From Ornithinibacillus caprae (GTDB taxonomy: Bacteria; Bacillota; Bacilli; Bacillales; Amphibacillaceae), in contig NZ_WOCA01000012.1 of NCBI RefSeq assembly GCF_009728145.1, forward strand, positions 1 through 64,000: a stretch of DNA of 64,000 bases, read 5' to 3'. The notes under the pieces are model-generated. The model saw only the letters and a program-made list of their open reading frames with translations, ran no database searches and had not been told where the DNA came from. The position numbers and the translations under genes are program-made. This document shows positions 52,178-61,369 of the stretch, piece after piece. How positions within the stretch are numbered: the first letter of the stretch is position 1; each line of letters begins with the position of its first letter.

Positions 52178-52243
52178 AAGAAAGTATACACTTTCATACC
52201 CTGCAATTGTGTAACTTAAGCATTTATCATAAAGCTAGGTATT
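52178..52243 (+). repeat. R2 structured repeat, copy 1
   Basis: GAAAGTATACACTTTC (52180-52195), then CATACCCTGCAATTG, AACTTAAGC and CATAAAGCTAGG, aligning with copy 2 at 53197 in the same orientation. It sits in the short spoIIGA-sigE spacer, close upstream of the sigE ribosome-binding site. Confidence 0.7.
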
Positions 52244-52250
52244 CAAAAAA

Positions 52251-53171
52251 TCATGCTGAATGTACAGTAGACAATTTAAATATTTGTGGATGGAGTAAAC
52301 AATGATATTGATGATCCTTTGTGAGATCTCCAAATTGAATACCAATTACTATTTTATTTGTTATAATTTTATTTTCATCGTAGTACACTATTAATTGTTC
52401 AGGTTTAATTGCAAATAAAAATCTACTACGTCCTTCCACACCATGATAAGGAATAATTTGCATATATTTCTCCCAACTTTTTGGGATGTTCTCTATATCA
52501 AGTGTTTCATAAGCTTCCTTTAGACTTTTCCATTCATCCTCGGTAAACCATTGTTTTAGAAAGGATTCATCACAGATAATGACGGGCCGTTTAGTTAGTG
52601 GATCAACAAGCTGATTTCCACTATCAATATAGCCAGTTGTTGAGAAACTTTTATTTTTCAATGAAATTGTAACAGGATACAATTGATCATAGCGGATCTT
52701 TTCTACTGCGTGCTTGTCCATACGGATCTTCGTAAACCACCATGCAATTGGAAAGCCAATAATAACAAATATCCAACTAACCGGATCCCCATAACCACTA
52801 TCAAACGTTAGAAAACCTCCTTGAGTTAAACCGATTGGACTTTGGAAGAGAAAGTGTGCTGCTATTAAACCACCTCCAACTGAGAAAGACGTAAAATAAA
52901 ATAATAAAAGTAATTTAATGGTTCGATAGATGGAGTAAAAATGAAAACTACTTAAAATAATGAGTACAGAGTAAAGTAGTTTCCCTAGTAAACTAGTAAA
53001 AAATGAGTCTGGGAAATATAGCGTAATTGGAACTAGCAATGAAGCTACAAATGCGCCGATAAAAAGACGATATTTTTTTACATTCTCTCTTGCCAATGCT
53101 TGTGTCAGTAACAGGAGCATCATATCCAAGAAAAAATTTAATGCCCAGACAACATCAAGGTAAATGGTCAA
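52251..53171 (-). CDS. spoIIGA: Sporulation sigma-E factor-processing peptidase SpoIIGA
   Basis: A 306-residue membrane aspartyl protease that cleaves pro-sigma-E in the mother cell after a SpoIIR signal. About five transmembrane helices (1-150) are followed by a cytosolic protease domain with catalytic D183 in GYIDSGNQLVDPLT, the same residue number as in B. subtilis. In the operon spoIIGA-sigE, with an R2 repeat on each side of the gene. Confidence 0.95.
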   Translation of the reverse strand: MTIYLDVVWALNFFLDMMLLLLTQALARENVKKYRLFIGAFVASLLVPITLYFPDSFFTSLLGKLLYSVLIILSSFHFYSIYRTIKLLLLFYFTSFSVGGGLIAAHFLFQSPIGLTQGGFLTFDSGYGDPVSWIFVIIGFPIAWWFTKIRMDKHAVEKIRYDQLYPVTISLKNKSFSTTGYIDSGNQLVDPLTKRPVIICDESFLKQWFTEDEWKSLKEAYETLDIENIPKSWEKYMQIIPYHGVEGRSRFLFAIKPEQLIVYYDENKIITNKIVIGIQFGDLTKDHQYHCLLHPQIFKLSTVHSA

Positions 53172-53196
53172 CTTGCTCTTCCTTTCTAGGCATATA

Positions 53197-53277
53197 GGAA
53201 AGTATAAACTTTCCTATCCTGCATAAATGCAACTAAGGGCTTCACCATAAAGGCTTGGCGAATGCCAAGTTTTCTAA
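53197..53277 (+). repeat. R2 structured repeat, copy 2
   Basis: Three consecutive small hairpins: GGAAAGTATAAACTTTCC (53197-53214), TGCATAAATGCA (about 53220-53231) and CTTGGCGAATGCCAAG (about 53254-53269), with AACTAAGGGCTTCACCATAA between the last two. It is in the 755-bp gap upstream of spoIIGA, where the spoIIG promoter should also lie. I could not identify that promoter confidently. Confidence 0.75.
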
Positions 53278-53505
53278 TCAGATAGAAACACGGAAACCTT
53301 ATAGACTATAATGATTACGGGATATGGAAAGAGTCTAACTGTAGACAAAGTATAGCTTACTTCTTCAGCGAAGTCTGTCACTTCTTGTATGCATATTATC
53401 GCTAATTTCAACTAGTTATTGGGGAGTTTGTCGGAGGATTGAAAGTAAAAGAAATGCTTTATATGATAAACGATAATAAGATCACATCATAGTCTAGTGA
53501 AGATT

Positions 53506-53850
53506 AGATGTAAAAAGCACAGTAACTAATGGTATGAAACTAGGATAAAATTTAAGAAGTAATGTACTGGTCTTGACATCCGAAAATACTTTTCACTTCC
53601 AATACCAGTACAAGGGCGACATCTGTTCAAGCTCCTTTTAGTCACTATCACTAGCGTAGGCAGAATACCTAGACTCCTGCTGGAAAGCACGTGTCCGAAG
53701 AATCCCGCAGGAAGGTGGTTTTGCTTCCGAGGAAGCTGAGGCCGTGCCCGCGGAAAGCGAAGTATTCTGCCGGAGCGGTGTTATAGCACTAGATTCGTAA
53801 GGAGCGAAAGAAAGTAAATCTAAGCGAAAGTTACTGCGCATTTTATATCT
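53506..53850. repeat. R1 intergenic element, copy D (most complete)
   Basis: 345 bp with 22-nt terminal inverted repeats (53506-53527 and 53829-53850, about 19 of 22 positions matching; core CAGTAACT/AGTTACTG). Inside, GGCAGAATAC (53659-53668) pairs with GTATTCTGCC (53762-53771), enclosing a GC-rich core with hairpins GCTTCC-ga-GGAAGC and GCACG/CGTGC. A left block shares ACAAGGGCGACATCTGTTCA with copy C. A short spurious reading frame (53638-53841 minus) comes from the repeat. Confidence 0.88.
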
Positions 53851-53867
53851 TCTTTACTTAAAACACA

Positions 53868-53899
53868 AAAACGCAAAGGAAAAAATCCCTTTGCGTTTT
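53868..53899 (-). terminator. ftsZ terminator
   Basis: 12-bp perfect stem AAAACGCAAAGG/CCTTTGCGTTTT, 27 nt past the ftsZ stop, with a T-run on the minus strand. Confidence 0.92.
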
Positions 53900-53926
53900 C
53901 AATCATTTTTACATATTTATATAACT

Positions 53927-55057
53927 TTATCGTCTATCCCTATTACGATTTCTTAAGAAGGTTGGAATATCTAATGTATCTTCTTCTTGTTTCGGACGAT
54001 TCTGTTGCACTGGCTCTCTTGGAATATCGTCATTTGCTTTTGTAGCAGCATGTTGATGATGATTCACAACCGGTCGTTGTCTTGGAGTCTGCTCCTGCTT
54101 CTTCGATTCGTCAAAACCAGTAGCAATTACAGTAACCACAATTTCATCCTTAAGATCTTCATTAATAACCGATCCAAAGATTACATTTACCTCTTCATCT
54201 GCTGCGTTTGTAACTAAATCAGCTGCTTCTTGTACTTCATACAAGCTTAAGTTCGTTCCACCTGTGATGTTCATTAAAATACCATGTGCACCATCAATAG
54301 AAGTTTCTAATAAAGGTGATGAAATAGCCTTCTTAGCAGCTTCAGTTGCACGGCTTTCTCCTGTTGATACACCAATACCCATTAAGGCAGAACCTTTATC
54401 GTACATGATTGTTTTAACGTCAGCAAAATCAACATTAATCAACCCTGGTTTAGCAATTAAATCAGATATACCTTGTACACCTTGACGTAAAACATTATCT
54501 GCTTCACGGAATGCTTCCAACATTGGTGTATTTTTATCAACGATTTCAAGTAAGCGATCATTAGGAATAACAATCAATGTATCAACACTATTTTTTAATG
54601 CCTCAATACCTGAAACAGCTTGGGTAGAACGTCTTCTACCTTCAAATGAAAATGGTCGAGTAACAACCCCTACAGTTAATGCACCTAGGTCTTTAGCGAT
54701 TTGTGCAATAGTTGGAGCTGCTCCTGTTCCAGTTCCACCACCCATACCGGCAGTTACAAAAATCATGTCCGCGCCTTGTAGTACTTCTTCAATTTGTTCT
54801 CTACTTTCTTCAGCAGCTTTCTTTCCTACTTCAGGATTCGCACCGGCACCTAATCCGCGAGTAAGTTTTCCGCCGATCTGAAGTTTAATTTCAGCTTTTG
54901 ATAGATTTAAAGCTTGTGCATCCGTGTTAACAGCTATAAATTCAACACCTTCAACACCATGCTCAATCATACGGTTAACAGCGTTATTTCCACCGCCGCC
55001 AACACCAATAACTTTAATGGAAGCAAGTTGGTCCATATTTGTATCAAACTCTAACAT
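53927..55057 (-). CDS. ftsZ: Cell division GTPase FtsZ
   Basis: A 376-residue tubulin homologue forming the Z ring. [15 protein letters not shown] at 16-30, tubulin signature GGGTGTG at 106-112, T7-loop region [11 protein letters not shown], a flexible glutamine/proline-rich linker, and the C-terminal partner-binding peptide [15 protein letters not shown], which contacts FtsA and SepF. The start at 55057 ([11 protein letters not shown]) follows AGGAGGAACG. Downstream of ftsA by 67 nt. Confidence 0.97.
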   Translation of the reverse strand: MLEFDTNMDQLASIKVIGVGGGGNNAVNRMIEHGVEGVEFIAVNTDAQALNLSKAEIKLQIGGKLTRGLGAGANPEVGKKAAEESREQIEEVLQGADMIFVTAGMGGGTGTGAAPTIAQIAKDLGALTVGVVTRPFSFEGRRRSTQAVSGIEALKNSVDTLIVIPNDRLLEIVDKNTPMLEAFREADNVLRQGVQGISDLIAKPGLINVDFADVKTIMYDKGSALMGIGVSTGESRATEAAKKAISSPLLETSIDGAHGILMNITGGTNLSLYEVQEAADLVTNAADEEVNVIFGSVINEDLKDEIVVTVIATGFDESKKQEQTPRQRPVVNHHQHAATKANDDIPREPVQQNRPKQEEDTLDIPTFLRNRNRDRR

Positions 55058-55124
55058 TTTTTCGTTCCTCCTAATATGCAAATTACAAGATTTCTAGAAG
55101 CTAATTTTCGTATGGGAACGCTGT

Positions 55125-56414
55125 TTAATCGAAGAAATACTTGAATAAATTAGCAATTCCAGATTCTTTTTTGTTCTTCTCTTCTTTTGTATCATTCGAT
55201 TTTGTTTGTTGTTTTTTTACTCTTTTTGGTGGTTTTGGTTCTTCCATTGCTGTTTGTACAGCTGGGTATAGCTCTTTCCCTTGAATTTTTGCATTGTAGT
55301 ATGCAAATTGAAGTATTCCAACCCCTGCAGTAAATTGTGCTTCTCTAACACCTATGTAGTCAGGTATAGCTATACGTACATTAGCTCGGAACAAATCCTG
55401 TGCAAGTTCAAGAACTCCAGGCATCTTCATTGTACCACCTGTTAACACATATCCACCTGGTAATTCGTGGTAACCCATTTTTCTGATTTCTCTTTCAGCG
55501 AAAGCATAAATTTCCTCTAATCTCGCTTCAATCATATCAGAGATTTGTAATTGATTATAGGTTTCCGTCTTATTACTTCCTATGATTGTTGCTTGGAATG
55601 TTTCATCTTCTTGTGCTTCATCATAAAAAGCATGTCCGTAATTCAATTTAATATCTTCTGCTTCTTCTGTCGTTGTTCTAAGTCCAATAGATAGATCTTT
55701 TGTAATATTATCTCCACCTAGTGGAACAACGCTAGTTGAAACTAGATGATCATTTTCAAATACAGATACGGTCGTACAACCGCCACCTACATCAATCAAG
55801 GCCACTCCGAGGTTTTTTTCATCTTTTGATAATGCTATGGTTCCTGCAGATAATGGTTGTAAGCATATATCGGAAACTTGAAGATTAGCACGTTCTACAC
55901 ATTTTAATATATTATGTAAAACGGTTTTAGAACAAGTAATAATTGTCCCTTCCATTTCTAATCTTACTCCGATCATCCCTCTAGGATCTGTAATTTCATC
56001 TAGTCCGTCTACGATAAATTGTTTTGGAATTACATCAATAATTTCGCGTTCTGGTGGGATAGAAATTACTTGTGCTCCATCAATTACTCTTTTAACGTCC
56101 TCATCACTTATTTCACGATTTTCACTTTGAACAGCAACTACACCATGACAAGGCTGCAGCTGAATATGATTTCCACTGATACCAACTACAACACTATCAA
56201 CTTGCATACCAACCATACGTTCAGCCTGTTCAACAGCTGTTTTGATTGATTGAACAGTTTGATCAATATCAACTATGGCACCTTTTTTCATACCATTCGA
56301 TTTAGCTGTACCTACACCAATAATATTCAGTGAGTCATTCATTACCTCGCCAATAATTACTTTAATTTTTGCTGTACCTATATCAAGACTAACTAGTATA
56401 TCACTGTTGTTCAA
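55125..56414 (-). CDS. ftsA: Cell division protein FtsA
   Basis: A 429-residue actin-like protein that anchors FtsZ to the membrane. Phosphate-1 loop LVSLDIGTAKIKVI (about 8-21), 1C domain, phosphate-2 ALIDVGGGCTTVSVF and the YVLTGGTMKMPGV adenosine motif. A charged linker (about 385-415) precedes the C-terminal amphipathic membrane helix GIANLFKYFFD. The 224-bp AT-rich gap upstream contains TATAAT-like boxes but no pair I can call firmly; sbp, ylxX and ylxW are absent. Confidence 0.96.
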   Translation of the reverse strand: MNNSDILVSLDIGTAKIKVIIGEVMNDSLNIIGVGTAKSNGMKKGAIVDIDQTVQSIKTAVEQAERMVGMQVDSVVVGISGNHIQLQPCHGVVAVQSENREISDEDVKRVIDGAQVISIPPEREIIDVIPKQFIVDGLDEITDPRGMIGVRLEMEGTIITCSKTVLHNILKCVERANLQVSDICLQPLSAGTIALSKDEKNLGVALIDVGGGCTTVSVFENDHLVSTSVVPLGGDNITKDLSIGLRTTTEEAEDIKLNYGHAFYDEAQEDETFQATIIGSNKTETYNQLQISDMIEARLEEIYAFAEREIRKMGYHELPGGYVLTGGTMKMPGVLELAQDLFRANVRIAIPDYIGVREAQFTAGVGILQFAYYNAKIQGKELYPAVQTAMEEPKPPKRVKKQQTKSNDTKEEKNKKESGIANLFKYFFD

Positions 56415-56638
56415 CGAAAGGCACCTCCCAATTCAGAAGCATCTAACAAACGCTATGTCTAATCAGATGATTTTCCATTTAACCTTATTCTATTAATTAT
56501 ACTATAATCTATTATTTTAAAGGAAATAGAATAAAAAAGAAATATATAATAGTTAATTCAATAAAAAACTGCTGATTCCTTTTTAATTATCCTATTTTTT
56601 TTCAAAATTGTACACAGATTTACTAAAAAAAGTAAAAA

Positions 56639-57490
56639 TTATTCTTCATCAAGTTCATTTTCTATTTCTTCTTCTGTCTCTTCATTATTTTCATTATCTA
56701 TTTCTTCACTTGGAACTTCATCAAATTCCGCTTCTTCGGTCACTTGATTAAACGATTCGAAATACGCACCAACACCTATATGTATAATACCCATTTCGTC
56801 TGGGTCCAATTGTGACACAATAGAAGGATAGACTTTCATTTTATTTGAGAAATCACGTATGGTTCCATCTACTAAAAAACCATCATTCATATAAAGCATA
56901 ATCTTATGCTTATTTTCAGTCGTTGGACTCCAGTGTACCTCTGAAATTAGATTTAAAATACTATCTGGTAGTTCGCTCAATTCCTGAGCTAGTTTATGTA
57001 GATATTCTTCCTCCGTAAAGCCAACTAAAAGTGGAGCATCACCATTATGTAATTCCTGTCCATGTTCTGTTAGCACTGCACCATTACTTAAAATAGGAAA
57101 ATAAAGGTTTTCATCCTTCATATAACCGATCCGCTGATGCTCTGATACGTGAATATCCACTGTCCAAGGTAATTTGCGTTGTACATCTACAGAATCAATG
57201 ATTGGATTACCCTTCAAGGCTAATATAACCTCTTCCTTATTCACAGACCAAATACTAGTATTAATAGATACATTACTCTGCTCAATGATTGATTCATCCG
57301 TAAAGTATGAATTACCTTTAACATTAATTGTTTTAACATGGCTTAAAGGTGATTGAAGATAAACAATGATAGATATTAAGAAGAAAAAAATGGAAAGGTA
57401 AAACACTAATCGCCTGTTGGCTTTTTTCTTACGGGCTTGTTTCAATTTAGGGATTCGATCCTCAATCGAAACAATCTTCTTTTCACTCAT
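56639..57490 (-). CDS. divIB: Cell division protein DivIB/FtsQ
   Basis: A 283-residue bitopic protein. A basic cytoplasmic tail (KKKANRR), one transmembrane helix (about 28-46: LVFYLSIFFFLISIIVYL), a POTRA domain (about 50-118: SHVKTINVKGNSYFTDESIIEQS), a beta domain and an acidic, disordered C-terminal tail of about 40 residues. It stabilises FtsL/DivIC. Here it follows spoVE directly, without murG and murB. Confidence 0.94.
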   Translation of the reverse strand: MSEKKIVSIEDRIPKLKQARKKKANRRLVFYLSIFFFLISIIVYLQSPLSHVKTINVKGNSYFTDESIIEQSNVSINTSIWSVNKEEVILALKGNPIIDSVDVQRKLPWTVDIHVSEHQRIGYMKDENLYFPILSNGAVLTEHGQELHNGDAPLLVGFTEEEYLHKLAQELSELPDSILNLISEVHWSPTTENKHKIMLYMNDGFLVDGTIRDFSNKMKVYPSIVSQLDPDEMGIIHIGVGAYFESFNQVTEEAEFDEVPSEEIDNENNEETEEEIENELDEE

Positions 57491-57524
57491 TGCTACTTCT
57501 TCCTTTTATTCAAAATTAACAGAA

Positions 57525-57550
57525 TGAAACGGCATTATAATGCCGTTTCA
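57525..57550. terminator. 26-bp perfect palindrome between spoVE and divIB
   Basis: TGAAACGGCATTA/TAATGCCGTTTCA is perfectly self-complementary. With only a weak T-stretch (TTTCATTC) on the minus side it may be a partial terminator or a protein-binding site in the 154-bp spacer. Confidence 0.5.
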
Positions 57551-57644
57551 ACCGTTACGTAAATTATAACATATTAATAGTATAAACATATAGTAAACTT
57601 TCACTAGATTCATATTATTAATTATCAATACGTAATCTAGGAAA

Positions 57645-58757
57645 CTATACCTTTGTATATCTACTAATATTTAACAATATACCTACAGAGCAAAGTGTTA
57701 GTGTTAACGAGGAACCACCATAACTTAGAAATGGTAACGTGATACCTGTTACTGGAATAAGACCAATTACTACACTTACATTAATCATAACTTGGATTGT
57801 TAACATAGATACGATTCCTAACGCCAAAAAGCGGCCAAATAAATCTGGAGCCTCTAGAGCAATTTTAATTCCTCTCCAAAATAATAATGCAAACAAACCA
57901 ATTACGAAGCTACCACCTATAAATCCAAGTTCTTCACCAAGAATAGCGAAGATAAAATCAGTTTGTGGCTCGGGTAGATAAAAATACTTTTGTAAGCTTT
58001 CCCCTAAACCTACTCCCATTAAACCACCTGGTCCGATGGCATAAAGGGATTGGATGATCTGAAATCCATCTCCTAATGGGTCTTCCCACGGATTTAGAAA
58101 AGCTGTAATTCTGCTAATCCGATAAGGAGCGGAAAGGATCAATAGTGCGAACCCAATTAAACCAAATATAGCTAGTCCGATAAAATGGGATATTCTTGCC
58201 CCAGCCACAAAAATAATTAACATTGATGTTAATACTAATACCATACCTGTTCCTAAATCAGGCTGAAGCATGATCAATCCAAAGGCAGTAAACACTAACA
58301 TTAGAGAAGGAAAGAATCCTTTTTTAAACGATGTAATATATTTTTGTTTTGCAGCAAGGTACGCAGAAAGAAACATAATCATACCTAATTTCATGAATTC
58401 AGATGGTTGGATGCTGAATGCACCAACCCCAATCCAGCTTTGTGCTCCACCACGAGTCATCCCTATACCGGGTATTAGAACAATTAACAATAAAAAGAAA
58501 CAAAACAATAAAATTACTTTTGCATATTTTCCCCAGGTGTTATAAGGAGTCATCATCGTAAAGAACATCGCAACGATCCCGGCACCAGCAAATAATAATT
58601 GCCTTTTTAAAAAGTAAAATGTATCTGAGTACTTATATTCCGCCCAAACATACGAAGAACTAAAAACCATTATAATACCAACGATAAGTAAAATCATAAT
58701 GATTGCAAACAGCGTATAATCTGGCTTATCTTTCATTTTCAATATCTTAGGAATCAA
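57645..58757 (-). CDS. spoVE: SEDS-family peptidoglycan polymerase SpoVE
   Basis: A 370-residue, roughly ten-helix SEDS glycosyltransferase needed for spore cortex synthesis, close in layout to B. subtilis SpoVE. Signatures: FSSSYVWAEYKYSDTFYF, SWIGVGAFSIQPSEFMKL, QPDLGTGMVL (catalytic Asp), NPWEDPLGDGFQIIQSLYAIGPGG and PVTGITLPFLSYGGSS. The start is probably the TTG at 58757, seven nt from AGGGG. It could also serve as the vegetative FtsW; no second SEDS gene is in the window. Confidence 0.9.
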   Translation of the reverse strand: MIPKILKMKDKPDYTLFAIIMILLIVGIIMVFSSSYVWAEYKYSDTFYFLKRQLLFAGAGIVAMFFTMMTPYNTWGKYAKVILLFCFFLLLIVLIPGIGMTRGGAQSWIGVGAFSIQPSEFMKLGMIMFLSAYLAAKQKYITSFKKGFFPSLMLVFTAFGLIMLQPDLGTGMVLVLTSMLIIFVAGARISHFIGLAIFGLIGFALLILSAPYRISRITAFLNPWEDPLGDGFQIIQSLYAIGPGGLMGVGLGESLQKYFYLPEPQTDFIFAILGEELGFIGGSFVIGLFALLFWRGIKIALEAPDLFGRFLALGIVSMLTIQVMINVSVVIGLIPVTGITLPFLSYGGSSLTLTLCSVGILLNISRYTKV

Positions 58758-58845
58758 AAAAACACCCCTCACTCTTTGTAGACTTAGGGGCGAATCTTTT
58801 TTCTTAAAGTAGTGACATCAAACATAAAACAAGCCCCTACTTTAA
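58758..58845 (-). promoter_or_regulatory. Structured murD-spoVE junction
   Basis: Three pairings compete on the minus strand. TTAAAGTAG (the murD end, 58837-58845) pairs with CTACTTTAA (58804-58812). The adjacent GGGGC (58833-58837) pairs with GCCCC (58787-58791). That GCCCCT can also pair with the spoVE Shine-Dalgarno AGGGG (58765-58769). The first two together would be a pseudoknot. Confidence 0.4.
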
Positions 58846-60186
58846 TGTATGCACAGCATGGATAAACATGTCTCCTCTTTCTTCAAATGTACGGTATTGA
58901 TCCCAACTTGCACATGCTGGTGATAAAAGAATAATGTCATTTGCTTCAGAAACAGCATATGCCTCTCGAACCGCATCCTCTACATTAGATGCACGGACAA
59001 TCGTCTCAACACCTGCTTTTTCACCAGTATACGTTAACTTCTCAGCAGTTTCGCCAAATACTACCATCGCTTTAACATGTTGTAACGCAGGTATCATTTC
59101 GTCAAATCCATTGCCTCGATCTAATCCACCCGCAAGGAGAACTACTGGTTGAGAAAATGAGGAGAGTGCCTTTTTAGTCGCTAAAATATTTGTAGCTTTG
59201 GAATCATTATAGAAAAGACGGTCATTTATATTTTCAACAAACTGCAAGCGATGCTTCACGCCAGAAAAAGTTGATAGGACATTCCGTATCCCTTCATTTG
59301 TTGCACCACTTAATTTTGCTGCACTCATAGCGGATAAAATATTTTCTAAATTATGCTCACCGACTAATACAATATCTTTACGGTCCATAATCTTTTCATC
59401 TTTAAAGAATATACTTTCTTCATTTGCCCACGCACCATGTTCCTGTTTTACCTTAACGGAAAATGGCACTTTAATAGACTTTGCACCTTTTACAGCTTCC
59501 GTTACTTTTCGATCATCTGCATTATAAACTAAATAATCATTTTCCATTTGATGCTTAAAGATATTGCTTTTTGCGTCGACATAATTCGCAAATGTTTTAT
59601 GATAATCTAAATGGGCCTCAAACAGATTTATAAGTATCGCTATATTCGGTCTAAATGTCTGAACTCCCATTAATTGAAAGGAAGAAAGTTCTAAAATCAT
59701 CTTTTCATCATTACGTAAATGTTTTGCTACATCTGTAGCAACAATTCCTATGTTTCCTGCTAATTTAACGGATTGACCACTATTCAACAACATTTCATTC
59801 GTCAATGTCGTTGTTGTTGTTTTACCATTGGATCCTGTAATACCAATAATGGATCCTTTTGCTAAACGACCTGCAATCTCAATCTCAGTTATAATAGGAA
59901 TGTCCCGTTTCATTGCTTCCACAATAATTGGATTCTCATAAGAAATTCCAGGATTCTTAACAACTAATTCCATATCATCTAACACGGAAAGAGGATGAGA
60001 ACCCACAATTACATCTGCTCCCATCGTCTTTAATTCCACAACCCCTGGATCATTTTCTTCCGTTTTCATATCATTCACACGGACATTAATTCCATTTTCT
60101 AATAGAGTCTTGGCAGCGGCAGTACCACTTTTCGCCAATCCAAGGACAAGCACCTTATCATAAGGAAAATCTACAAGTTTATTCAA
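58837..60186 (-). CDS. murD: UDP-N-acetylmuramoylalanine-D-glutamate ligase
   Basis: A 449-residue Mur ligase adding D-glutamate to UDP-MurNAc-Ala. N-terminal Rossmann-like domain [18 protein letters not shown] loop [14 protein letters not shown] (about 115-128), central [13 protein letters not shown] and C-terminal FYNDSKATN. The start is probably TTG at 60186 ([10 protein letters not shown]), eight nt after GAGGTG; the GTG at 60195 lies in the ribosome-binding site. Overlaps mraY by four bases. Confidence 0.96.
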   Translation of the reverse strand: MNKLVDFPYDKVLVLGLAKSGTAAAKTLLENGINVRVNDMKTEENDPGVVELKTMGADVIVGSHPLSVLDDMELVVKNPGISYENPIIVEAMKRDIPIITEIEIAGRLAKGSIIGITGSNGKTTTTTLTNEMLLNSGQSVKLAGNIGIVATDVAKHLRNDEKMILELSSFQLMGVQTFRPNIAILINLFEAHLDYHKTFANYVDAKSNIFKHQMENDYLVYNADDRKVTEAVKGAKSIKVPFSVKVKQEHGAWANEESIFFKDEKIMDRKDIVLVGEHNLENILSAMSAAKLSGATNEGIRNVLSTFSGVKHRLQFVENINDRLFYNDSKATNILATKKALSSFSQPVVLLAGGLDRGNGFDEMIPALQHVKAMVVFGETAEKLTYTGEKAGVETIVRASNVEDAVREAYAVSEANDIILLSPACASWDQYRTFEERGDMFIHAVHTLK

Positions 60187-61169
60187 CCTAACCACACCTC
60201 AATATAGATACCTAGAGCAGCAAAAACAATCCCAATCAACCAGAATGTTGTAACTACTCTCCATTCAGACCAGCCTAACAATTCATAATGGTGATGTAAT
60301 GGACTCATTTTAAATACCCTTTTTCCAGTTGTTTTAAACGAGATCACTTGAATAATTACCGAAAGTGTTTCAATAACAAAGACACCACCGATAATGACTA
60401 ATAAAATTTCTAGCTTCGTTAATATTGCCACAGCAGCAATTGCGCCACCTAGAGCTAATGAACCTGTGTCACCCATAAATACTTTAGCGGGATGTGCATT
60501 AAAAACAAGAAAACCTAATAATGCACCAACTACTGCTAAAGAGAAAATGGCTACTTCATTTTGAGGGAAACCGTACCACGCGAGAATACCAAAAGCGCCG
60601 AAAGCTATAGCAGCTGTACCTGCAAGTAACCCATCTAGTCCATCAGTTAAATTAACAGCATTAGAAGCTCCTACAAGCATAAAAATAATTAATAGAGCAT
60701 AGCCCCATCCAAGTTCCCATTGGATGTTTGTTCCTGGGATTTGAATATATGTTGGAAAATCTTGACCACGTAAAATAAAGTAGAAAATAAGAGCAATAAT
60801 AATTTGGCCCAACATTTTTTGTCTGGATGTTAACCCAAGATTTCGTTTCATCGCTACTTTAATAAAATCATCAAGAAAACCTAAAAGTCCATAACCGATC
60901 AGAACAAATAATAATAAATATAGTTCATATCCAATCGTGGTGGCATTATTTTTACTCACCATGATGATCGATGTAATAATAATACTTATTACAATCATTA
61001 TTCCACCCATAGTTGGTGTACCTGTTTTTTTAATATGAGATTGTGGTCCCTCTTCTCTTATGCTTTGTCCAAACTTTAAACGTCTCAAAAACGGAATAAA
61101 AATTGGTGACAAGAGGACGGTAACTAAAAATGCTATAGCTATAGTCATTAGTAATACAATAATATTCAC
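60183..61169 (-). CDS. mraY: Phospho-N-acetylmuramoyl-pentapeptide transferase
   Basis: A 328-residue ten-helix membrane enzyme that makes lipid I on undecaprenyl phosphate. Family motifs: [11 protein letters not shown] (about 51-61), GFLDDFIKV (catalytic Asp pair), [22 protein letters not shown] and the [11 protein letters not shown] histidine cluster. Followed directly by murD. The 200-bp gap to murF contains hairpins. Confidence 0.97.
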   Translation of the reverse strand: MNIIVLLMTIAIAFLVTVLLSPIFIPFLRRLKFGQSIREEGPQSHIKKTGTPTMGGIMIVISIIITSIIMVSKNNATTIGYELYLLLFVLIGYGLLGFLDDFIKVAMKRNLGLTSRQKMLGQIIIALIFYFILRGQDFPTYIQIPGTNIQWELGWGYALLIIFMLVGASNAVNLTDGLDGLLAGTAAIAFGAFGILAWYGFPQNEVAIFSLAVVGALLGFLVFNAHPAKVFMGDTGSLALGGAIAAVAILTKLEILLVIIGGVFVIETLSVIIQVISFKTTGKRVFKMSPLHHHYELLGWSEWRVVTTFWLIGIVFAALGIYIEVWLG

Positions 61170-61274
61170 TACAATTCCTCCTCATACGAAACCGTCCATT
61201 CATGACTCTTATAAAGTGAATCTTTAACCAGTAGGAATATTTTCTTTTTTACTGATTGTTAGATGAACGAATTG

Positions 61275-61362
61275 TACATATACTGGCAGTACCACCCTTA
61301 CCTAGTTTTGGGCCAGCCCAATTATATGTATAGTATAAATGCGTAACGACTTACACATTTAT
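61275..61362. other. Hairpin-rich spacer between murF and mraY
   Basis: TACATATA (61275-61282) pairs with TATATGTA (61323-61330), enclosing the near-perfect palindrome TTGGGCCAGCCCAA (61308-61321). ATAAATG/CATTTAT (61335-61362) is a second stem next to the murF stop. The minus strand also reads AAGGGTGGTACTGCC, reminiscent of a T-box core but without a T-box around it. No gene seen. Confidence 0.45.
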
Positions 61363-61369
61363 GCATTTC

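Noticed and set aside
52153-52206. Longer ATG-started form of SigE
   Set aside because: The extension runs into an R2 repeat and has no ribosome-binding site, while TTG at 52152 gives the exact family length.
53426-53436. Spo0A box near TTTGTCGGAGG upstream of spoIIGA
   Set aside because: Only a partial match to TGTCGAA and no convincing -10/-35 arrangement with the expected long spacing was found nearby.
53638-53841. 67-codon frame in the gap before ftsZ
   Set aside because: Same R1 repeat sequence as in copy A; conserved at DNA level, no start signal.
61285-61305. T-box riboswitch upstream of mraY
   Set aside because: Only the bulge-like string matches; there is no specifier stem and no terminator, and a tRNA-dependent switch on mraY is not expected.
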